Source of the DNA: Anaerolineae bacterium
GTDB lineage: Bacteria; Chloroflexota; Anaerolineae; Aggregatilineales; Aggregatilineaceae
Direction of reading: 5' to 3'
DNA length: 5,868 bases
NCBI GenBank assembly: GCA_020848665.1
Contig: JADLHR010000456.1
Span: 1-5,868 of the forward strand
Both the position numbers and the translations under genes were made by a program. Shown one piece after another: positions 1-3,841 of this stretch. The notes beneath the pieces are model-generated. The model had not been told where the DNA came from. It did not search any database and saw nothing but the letters and a program-made list of their open reading frames with translations. Position 1 is the first letter of the stretch. Every line of letters starts with the position of its first letter.

Positions 1-224
1 AACTCGAAGAACAGTCCGCCGTCGGCGTATCGCCCGTACACCGCCGCCAGCTCGTTCCAGAACGCTGGCTCCAGCGCCTCGCGGGCGCGGGCGGCCCGCG
101 CGTTGGTACGCCGGGCCGGCAGCAGCAACGTCCGCAAGCCAAGCACCAGCTCGTAGACGGGTGAGGCTTCCAGACGGGCGAGACTGGTGAGCGGGTCAAT
201 TGCTTCGATGACTTGGAGTGGCAT
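1..224 (-). CDS. N-terminal part of a possible ArsR/winged-helix type regulator (cut by the window edge)
   Basis: Only the first 74 codons are visible; the reading frame stays open to the window edge. The start ATG (224-222) is preceded on the minus strand by AAAGG (231-235) with a 6-base gap, a credible ribosome binding site. The peptide begins MPLQVIEAIDPLTSLARLEA, continues SPVYELVLGLRTLLLP, and later has an alpha-helical stretch with FWNELAAVYG. From memory, this 'LEASPVYEL..LRTL' style resembles the N-terminal part of ArsR-like winged-helix regulators of Chloroflexota and Actinobacteria (DUF5937-like), whose DNA-binding domain lies further on, outside this window. The assignment is therefore tentative; that the region is coding is much surer. 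The gene lies 62 bp downstream of the receiver-like gene on the same strand and probably shares its promoter. Confidence 0.5.
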   Translation of the reverse strand, partial: MPLQVIEAIDPLTSLARLEASPVYELVLGLRTLLLPARRTNARAARAREALEPAFWNELAAVYGRYADGGLFFE

Positions 225-230
225 GGAACA

Positions 231-235
231 CCTTT
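231..235 (-). promoter_or_regulatory. Shine-Dalgarno site of the leftmost gene
   Basis: The minus strand reads AAAGG, then six bases, then ATG at 224. It supports this start for the leftmost gene, which is cut by the window edge. Confidence 0.55.
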
Positions 236-240
236 AGTCG

Positions 241-261
241 TCCCGGCCAGCCAGGCCGGGA
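241..261 (-). promoter_or_regulatory. Perfect 8-bp inverted repeat between two co-directional genes
   Basis: TCCCGGCC (241-248) and GGCCGGGA (254-261) form a perfect GC-rich stem with a 5-nt loop. It lies in the 62-bp gap between the receiver-like gene and the next gene, six bases upstream of the latter's Shine-Dalgarno. No T-run follows on either strand, so it is not a standard intrinsic terminator. In RNA it could stabilise the 3' end of the first gene's message or tune expression of the second gene; this role is inferred. Confidence 0.5.
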
Positions 262-286
262 TCATGCTGTCTGGGAACGTTTCTGG

Positions 287-754
287 TCAGTCCAGGCAGG
301 TCACGGCGCTGGCGTCGACATAACGCCCGATGACCTGCTCCATCATATCGCGCAGCTCCGCCGCACGGCGGGGCATGTTCAGCACCTCGGACGCGCCGTA
401 GTGGCGCGCATACTGCTGGAAGAAGCGCGGCACCTGGTCGCCCACCACCAGCACCGGGACTTCGGGCCGCAGGTGATGAATCTCAGACAGCAAACTCAGC
501 TCTACCATCCGATTGCTGTCTACACCAATCACCACCAGGTCGAAGCAGAAGCAGTCCAGGGCGCGCAGCGCGTCAAACCGGCGCTCTACTTCGGTCAGTG
601 AGAGATCGCCATCCCGCAGGCGGCTCGCGGTGTCCATCAGCACGCTGGCCGGGCCGCCGCGACGGTCGATCACCAGGACCTGCGCCGAGCAGCGAACGGA
701 ATGATAAGCTTCAGTCTGGGTCAACAGGGCGTTCGAACACGTTTCGGATGGCAT
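287..754 (-). CDS. Receiver-like (CheY-fold) protein lacking the phosphorylation residues
   Basis: This 155-aa protein has no recognisable output domain. Its strand pattern fits a response-regulator receiver: VLVID (26-30), FDLVVIG (71-77), VPVLVVGD (99-106), then YGASEVLNMPRR (119-130) in the place of the usual 'GADDYLVKPF'. The key residues are gone: Asp at the phosphoacceptor position is Gly77, the Thr/Ser after strand 4 is Gly105, the Lys before the cis-Pro is Met127, and only one acid (Asp30) remains after strand 1. The alpha1-alpha2 region is longer than usual and carries a CFC motif (68-70). It is probably a phosphorylation-independent, protein-binding pseudo-receiver; this function is inferred. 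I chose ATG 754 because GAGG (760-763) lies 5 bases upstream. A GTG at 778 would add eight residues and has a poorer site. It is the first gene of a probable operon with the gene to its left. Confidence 0.75.
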   Translation of the reverse strand: MPSETCSNALLTQTEAYHSVRCSAQVLVIDRRGGPASVLMDTASRLRDGDLSLTEVERRFDALRALDCFCFDLVVIGVDSNRMVELSLLSEIHHLRPEVPVLVVGDQVPRFFQQYARHYGASEVLNMPRRAAELRDMMEQVIGRYVDASAVTCLD

Positions 755-759
755 GATGG

Positions 760-763
760 CCTC
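760..763 (-). promoter_or_regulatory. Shine-Dalgarno site that decides the receiver-like start
   Basis: GAGG on the minus strand lies 5 bases before ATG 754. This favours the internal ATG over the upstream in-frame GTG at 778. Confidence 0.5.
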
Positions 764-792
764 GCTCGCAGTTGACACTCGTGCGCATCTTC

Positions 793-816
793 TTGCGTTA
801 TTGCGTAATTGCGCAA
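793..816. repeat. Three tandem TTGCGNNA octamers, probable operator
   Basis: TTGCGTTA (793-800), TTGCGTAA (801-808) and TTGCGCAA (809-816) abut with an exact 8-bp period. The last one lies within a perfect palindrome ATTGCGCAAT (808-817). On the minus strand the array starts a few bases downstream of the predicted transcription start near 820, where a bound repressor would block transcription of the receiver-like operon. Which protein binds is unknown; a product of the operon itself is a reasonable guess. Confidence 0.55.
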
Positions 817-826
817 TCTAACTATC

Positions 827-856
827 AGTATAGCATAAAACATTTGTGCGAGTCAA
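827..856 (-). promoter_or_regulatory. Sigma70-type promoter of the receiver-like operon
   Basis: The minus strand has -35 TTGACT (851-856), an 18-bp spacer, and -10 TATACT (827-832) preceded by TGC, which gives an extended -10 element. Transcription should start near 820, leaving a leader of roughly 66 nt before ATG 754 that contains the TTGCG octamers. Confidence 0.7.
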
Positions 857-893
857 GCAGTTGGCCGGAAATAAGTTCTGTCTGGCGAGCTAT

Positions 894-921
894 CGGTCGC
901 TCTCAGAAACGGAGAGCACCG
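894..921. other. Bulged hairpin between divergent promoters
   Basis: GCTCTC (899-904) pairs with GAGAGC (912-917) across a 7-nt loop. The stem extends by four further pairs, CGGT (894-897) with ACCG (918-921), leaving C898 as a single bulge. It lies upstream of both predicted promoters, so neither predicted transcript contains it. It could be a DNA-level site or part of an unrecognised small RNA; neither is shown. Confidence 0.4.
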
Positions 922-985
922 CCGTCCGCCTCGTGGCTAAAGCCGGTCAGCATCGGCGGGCCAGGAAATAGTTTTATATAACTTC

Positions 986-1017
986 TTTACACACAGTGAC
1001 CAAGATTCGACTATAAT
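986..1017 (+). promoter_or_regulatory. Probable promoter of the secreted protein gene
   Basis: A perfect TATAAT (1012-1017) serves as the likely -10. The best -35 candidate, TTTACA (986-991), is 20 bp away, longer than ideal, so the -35 is uncertain and activation or another sigma factor is possible. The leader to ATG 1108 would be about 85 nt. A second ATAATATA at 1033-1040 repeats the one at 1013-1020 and may be an alternative -10. Confidence 0.45.
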
Positions 1018-1093
1018 ATAAACATCGCTCTGATAATATATTCATGGGTTTTGCATTCGCATCCTGTTGACTATTACTCCGCTATGTAGCAAC

Positions 1094-1101
1094 AAGGAGA
1101 G
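1094..1101 (+). promoter_or_regulatory. Strong Shine-Dalgarno of the secreted protein gene
   Basis: AAGGAGAG ends 6 bases before ATG 1108. It is the best ribosome binding site in the window and fixes this start. Confidence 0.8.
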
Positions 1102-1107
1102 ATTGCC

Positions 1108-1815
1108 ATGCGTTCTGCACTTCTCGGCGTTGTGGTCGTACTTGTGCTTGCGCTCGTGCTCGGTGGTATGCCTTCGCCTGCATCCGCCGCGCTCGGTGCG
1201 ACAATCCAAAGCATCACCCTCAATGGCTGCTACATCGATATCACCTTCAGGGTCCAGGATGCCGGTAATTACTACGTCAATCTCTGGGATGATGGGGCCT
1301 TCCGGGCTGGCGCGGGCGGCGCTGTGCCTGCCAACGGTACAATGACGGTGCGCTATGTGATCGGTGATCCGATTCTGGAAGGCGCCGCCGGCATCGGCAT
1401 CTACGTCGAAGATGCGCTTGGACCTGCGGCAGTGACAACCTATAATTCGAACGGGAGCTATGCCGTGCCCGCCGTCGTGGGAGACGCCTGCGCCGCCGCT
1501 AATACCACCAGCGCGTTTGTCCTGAGTGTGACAGGCGTGGCGGGCTGCGACGTTCTGATGCCGATCCCGCCCCAGGCCGTCGTCGGGAGCTTTGTCGCCC
1601 CGGCGAAGGTGTATTATGCGCCAGGGAAACTGACCGCCCCGCTGATCACGCTTGCGGCGGGCAAGACGGCGTGGGTCTTCGGCATGGACGCCAGCGGTGA
1701 GTACTACAAGATCATGTGGAACTGCCAGACGTTGTGGGTCGAGGTCGGCACGATGGGGCCAAACTACGACGCGACGTGGCAGGGACGCCCGCTGCCGACG
1801 ACCGTCGTGAGCTAG
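1108..1815 (+). CDS. Secreted protein with probable C-terminal SH3-like module, function unknown
   Basis: This 235-aa protein starts with a clear Sec signal peptide: Arg2, a hydrophobic run of Leu/Val to about residue 19, then PASA with likely cleavage after Ala27. Residues 30-110 are Thr/Tyr/Gly-rich and read as alternating beta strands (ITLNGCYIDITFRV, YYVNLWDDGAF), suggesting a beta-sandwich module. Residues about 155-232 resemble bacterial SH3-like domains, with VVGSFVAPAKVYYAPG, TAWVFGMDASGEYYKIMW and LWVEVGTMGPNY in the usual order. Four cysteines (41, 128, 147, 206) remain in the mature protein and could form two disulfides. There is no lipobox, sorting signal or second membrane helix, so it is probably released or loosely bound to the wall. 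The gene has its own promoter and terminator, so it is monocistronic. I do not recognise a specific family; cell-wall or surface binding is inferred from the SH3-like part only. Confidence 0.82.
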   Translation: MRSALLGVVVVLVLALVLGGMPSPASAALGATIQSITLNGCYIDITFRVQDAGNYYVNLWDDGAFRAGAGGAVPANGTMTVRYVIGDPILEGAAGIGIYVEDALGPAAVTTYNSNGSYAVPAVVGDACAAANTTSAFVLSVTGVAGCDVLMPIPPQAVVGSFVAPAKVYYAPGKLTAPLITLAAGKTAWVFGMDASGEYYKIMWNCQTLWVEVGTMGPNYDATWQGRPLPTTVVS

Positions 1816-1838
1816 ACGCTGCCAGCATGTCGTCTCGC

Positions 1839-1874
1839 GCCCCTTTCCGGCCCCGTCGGAAAGGGGCTTTTTTT
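1839..1874 (+). terminator. Intrinsic terminator after the secreted protein gene
   Basis: GCCCCTTTCCG (1839-1849) and CGGAAAGGGGC (1857-1867) form a perfect 11-bp stem with a 7-nt loop. Seven T residues (1868-1874) follow at once. It lies 24 bp after the stop codon and closes the transcript. Confidence 0.95.
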
Positions 1875-1941
1875 CGCAATCCGCGCCCGCGCCATCAGTC
1901 TCGCAGCCTGAAGTGATCGCCGTGCGCGCCGCCCTGCTTTT

Positions 1942-1970
1942 TTGAGGATGGCCCGATCCTGGGCTACACT
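1942..1970 (+). promoter_or_regulatory. Promoter of the methyltransferase-hydrolase operon
   Basis: TTGAGG (1942-1947), a 17-bp spacer and TACACT (1965-1970) match the sigma70 pattern well. It lies between the upstream terminator and ATG 2042. Transcription should start near 1977, giving a leader of about 65 nt. Confidence 0.65.
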
Positions 1971-1980
1971 GCACGCCGGA

Positions 1981-2005
1981 ACCGGGCCAGGACTCGCTGC
2001 CCGGT
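1981..2005 (+). promoter_or_regulatory. Hairpin in the leader of the methyltransferase operon
   Basis: ACCGGGC (1981-1987) pairs perfectly with GCCCGGT (1999-2005) around an 11-nt loop, near the 5' end of the predicted message. The Shine-Dalgarno GGAAGG (2028-2033) lies outside the stem and stays free. It may protect the message 5' end; no riboswitch class is recognised. Confidence 0.35.
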
Positions 2006-2041
2006 GTAACGGGTAGCCGACGCGGGCGGAAGGCCGCAGCC

Positions 2042-2839
2042 ATGCACCAGAACGAGCGCTTTTACGACACTATCGCGCGCTTCTACGACGCCGAAAACGC
2101 GACCTATGACGACGATCTGGCGCTGTACGAGGCGCTGCTCGACGACCTGGGGCGCGAAAACGCGCTGGTCGTCGGCTGCGGGACCGGGCGCGTGCTGCTG
2201 GCGCTGGCGCGGCTCGGCTGCCGGGTGACCGGCCTCGACCTGTCGGCGCCGATGCTGGCGCGCGTCGAGCGTCATCTGGACGAGCAGCCGGACCTGCGCG
2301 ACCGCGTGACACTGGTTCATGGCGACGCGCGCGCCATGCCGGTCGAGGGGCGCTTCAGGCTGATCACCGTCCCGTTCAACACGTTCATGCATTTTCTGGA
2401 GCAGGCCGATCAGCTTGCCGTGCTGCGCGCCTGCCGCCGCCTGCTGGCCGATGACGGCCTGCTGGTGCTCGATCTGCCCAACGCGACCGACGCCTACGGC
2501 GCGCAGGACGAGGACGGGCTGCTGGTGCTGGAGCGCACGTTCTTCGAGCCGGAAAGCGGGCGCCAGGTGATGCAGCAGTCGGTCAGCGCGATCGATCGCG
2601 CCGCGCAGCGCCTCAACGTGACGTGGATTTACGACGAGTTGGACGAGGCGGGGATCATCCGGCGCACGCTGGCTCCGCTGGAGCTGCGCTACATCTTCCC
2701 CGCCGAGGCTGATCTGCTGCTGGATGCCGCCGGGCTGACCGTGCTGGAGCTGTACGGTGACTACGATCAGGGGCCATTCGAGAGCGGCGCGCCGCGCATG
2801 ATCGTCCTGGCGGAGCGCAGCGCGGAGGCTCCGAAATGA
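2042..2839 (+). CDS. Class I SAM-dependent methyltransferase
   Basis: This 265-aa cytoplasmic enzyme should transfer a methyl group from S-adenosylmethionine. The Rossmann signatures are in order: motif I VVGCGTGR (43-50), the ribose-binding acid Asp66 in VTGLDLS (62-68), GDARAMP (94-100) after strand 3, and ITVPFNTFMHFL (108-119) as the strand-4 motif, followed by LLADDGLLVLDLPN (134-147). The N-terminal FYDTIARFYDAE (7-18) is typical of Methyltransf_25/11-type small-molecule methyltransferases. Residues 160-262 form a beta-rich C-terminal part (WIYDELDEAGIIRRTL, LELRYIFPAEADLLLDAAGL, MIVLAE) seen in family members where it shapes the substrate pocket. The substrate cannot be told from sequence. 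GGAAGG (2028-2033) supports the start. The stop codon overlaps the start of the lipoprotein gene (ATGA), so the two are translationally coupled. Confidence 0.9.
   Translation: MHQNERFYDTIARFYDAENATYDDDLALYEALLDDLGRENALVVGCGTGRVLLALARLGCRVTGLDLSAPMLARVERHLDEQPDLRDRVTLVHGDARAMPVEGRFRLITVPFNTFMHFLEQADQLAVLRACRRLLADDGLLVLDLPNATDAYGAQDEDGLLVLERTFFEPESGRQVMQQSVSAIDRAAQRLNVTWIYDELDEAGIIRRTLAPLELRYIFPAEADLLLDAAGLTVLELYGDYDQGPFESGAPRMIVLAERSAEAPK
2824..2828 (+). promoter_or_regulatory. Shine-Dalgarno inside the methyltransferase gene for the coupled lipoprotein
   Basis: GGAGG lies within the last codons of the methyltransferase gene and 7 bases before ATG 2836, whose start overlaps the upstream stop codon. 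It supports coupled translation of the two genes. Confidence 0.6.
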
Positions 2840-3789
2840 TGGTACGCCGCACGCGCGGCGCAGCGAGCCTGCTGCTCGTCGCGGCGCTGCTGGCCGCCTG
2901 TGACATCAACCCGTCGCCTGAGCCAACCGCGACCTACGCCTGGCCGACGCAGCCGCCGACCATTCCGGCCAGCCCGACCGTCGCGCCGGTGATGCCGCAG
3001 GGAGACGGTCAGAGCGGGCTGTCGATCGGCGCCAGCAATCCGACGCAAGCCGCGCTCGCCGCCGAGGGCCAGCCCTCGCAGGAGCCGTCCACACCAACGC
3101 TTGCGCCGACCGAGGCGGTGCTGCCGATGACGATCAGCGCGCCGGACGGGACGGCGCTTCAGGCGCATTTCTACGTCGCGAGCATCCAGCCCGCCCCGGC
3201 GGCTCTGCTCGTGCACCAGGCCGGCGGCAGCCAGCAGGACTGGGCGCCGCTGATCGAGCCGCTGCGCGCCGCGGGCTACGCCGTGCTGACCTTCGACCTG
3301 CGCGGGCACGGCGGCTCCGGCGGCGAGGCGGACTGGGCGCAGATGCCCGGCGATACGCAGGCCGCGCTCCGCCTGCTGAGCGCGCTGGCGGGCGTGGATT
3401 CATCCCGGATCGTGCTGATCGGCGCGAGCGTCGGCGCGAACCTGGCGCTGAACGCCTGCGCCGATCTGGTCGGGTGCGGCGCGGCGGTGCTGCTCAGCCC
3501 AGGGCTGGACTATCACGGGATCGCGACCGCTCCGGCGATCCCGCGCCTGGGCGCGCGCGCGCTGCTGATCGTCACGGGCCAGCCGGACGCCAACAACCCT
3601 GCCGACAGCGTCATGCTGGACGGCCTTGCTGCCGCCAGCGATCACCAGCTTGTCATCGTCCCCGCCGCCGCGCATGGCGCCAGGCTTTTTGCCGCCGAGC
3701 CGGGCCTGGCCGCGCAGATCGTCGCCTGGCTGACGGCGCGTGTTCCACCCCCTGCCCTGGCAATCACGCCCGCGCCCGCCAGTTCATAA
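2836..3789 (+). CDS. Alpha/beta-hydrolase-fold lipoprotein
   Basis: This 317-aa protein starts with a lipoprotein signal peptide: RR at 4-7, a hydrophobic core, and lipobox LLAAC with lipidated Cys22. A Pro/Thr/Ser-rich spacer (about 26-95) tethers a catalytic domain (about 97-302) outside the membrane. The domain has an oxyanion-region motif LLVHQAGGSQQDW (124-136), FDLRGHGGSGG (153-163), the nucleophile elbow GASVGAN (196-202, Ser198), a candidate acid Asp251 in VTGQPDANN, and His280 in AAAHGARLF. All three triad residues are therefore present in the expected order, as in dienelactone hydrolase or acyl-esterase relatives. The substrate is unknown. GGAGG (2824-2828) lies 7 bases before ATG 2836 and 10 before the adjacent ATG 2839, so the first is preferred. 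It overlaps the methyltransferase gene by 4 bp. Confidence 0.87.
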   Translation: MMVRRTRGAASLLLVAALLAACDINPSPEPTATYAWPTQPPTIPASPTVAPVMPQGDGQSGLSIGASNPTQAALAAEGQPSQEPSTPTLAPTEAVLPMTISAPDGTALQAHFYVASIQPAPAALLVHQAGGSQQDWAPLIEPLRAAGYAVLTFDLRGHGGSGGEADWAQMPGDTQAALRLLSALAGVDSSRIVLIGASVGANLALNACADLVGCGAAVLLSPGLDYHGIATAPAIPRLGARALLIVTGQPDANNPADSVMLDGLAAASDHQLVIVPAAAHGARLFAAEPGLAAQIVAWLTARVPPPALAITPAPASS

Positions 3790-3805
3790 GCACTCCGTTG
3801 ATTTA

Positions 3806-3841
3806 TTGATAGGGAATGCGCCCCGCGCTATTATCACTTCA
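3806..3841 (+). promoter_or_regulatory. Promoter giving a leaderless mRNA for the CAP-LysM gene
   Basis: TTGATA (3806-3811), a 17-bp spacer and TATTAT (3829-3834) form a good sigma70-type promoter. The usual start, about seven bases after the -10, falls on the A of ATG 3841. No Shine-Dalgarno sequence lies in the 20 bases before the ATG. Both facts point to a leaderless transcript. A second ATG follows at once (3844). Confidence 0.65.

Larger units (their letters stand above)
755..1107. other. Divergent intergenic region with two promoters and a hairpin, no gene
   Basis: About 350 bp separate the receiver-like gene (leftward) from the secreted protein gene (rightward). The region holds, from left to right: three TTGCG octamers, a minus-strand promoter, a bulged hairpin at 894-921, and an AT-rich plus-strand promoter region around 971-1040. 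A 69-codon open frame runs through it on the plus strand, but it has no ribosome binding site and no protein-like composition, so I do not count it as a gene. Base composition is clearly more AT-rich than in the flanking genes, apart from a GC-richer stretch at about 861-961. Confidence 0.7.

Noticed and set aside
218..601. A 127-codon plus-strand frame opposite the receiver-like gene
   Set aside because: It has no ribosome binding site and no protein-like motifs; the minus strand has receiver-like strand order and a promoter.
881..945. Possible tRNA or riboswitch in the structured intergenic segment
   Set aside because: There is no cloverleaf, TTC-loop motif or known riboswitch core, only local hairpins.
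772..981. A 69-codon frame in the divergent intergenic region
   Set aside because: It has a non-ATG start and no Shine-Dalgarno, crosses the octamers, a promoter and the hairpin, and resembles no protein.
1067..1072. TTGACT just before the secreted protein gene as a -35 box
   Set aside because: No -10-like hexamer lies 16-19 bp downstream; that place holds the Shine-Dalgarno region.
1042..2043. A 333-codon open frame on the minus strand
   Set aside because: It runs antisense through the secreted protein gene and its terminator, has low-complexity Arg/Gly/His-rich composition and no family features. It is a shadow of GC-rich coding DNA.
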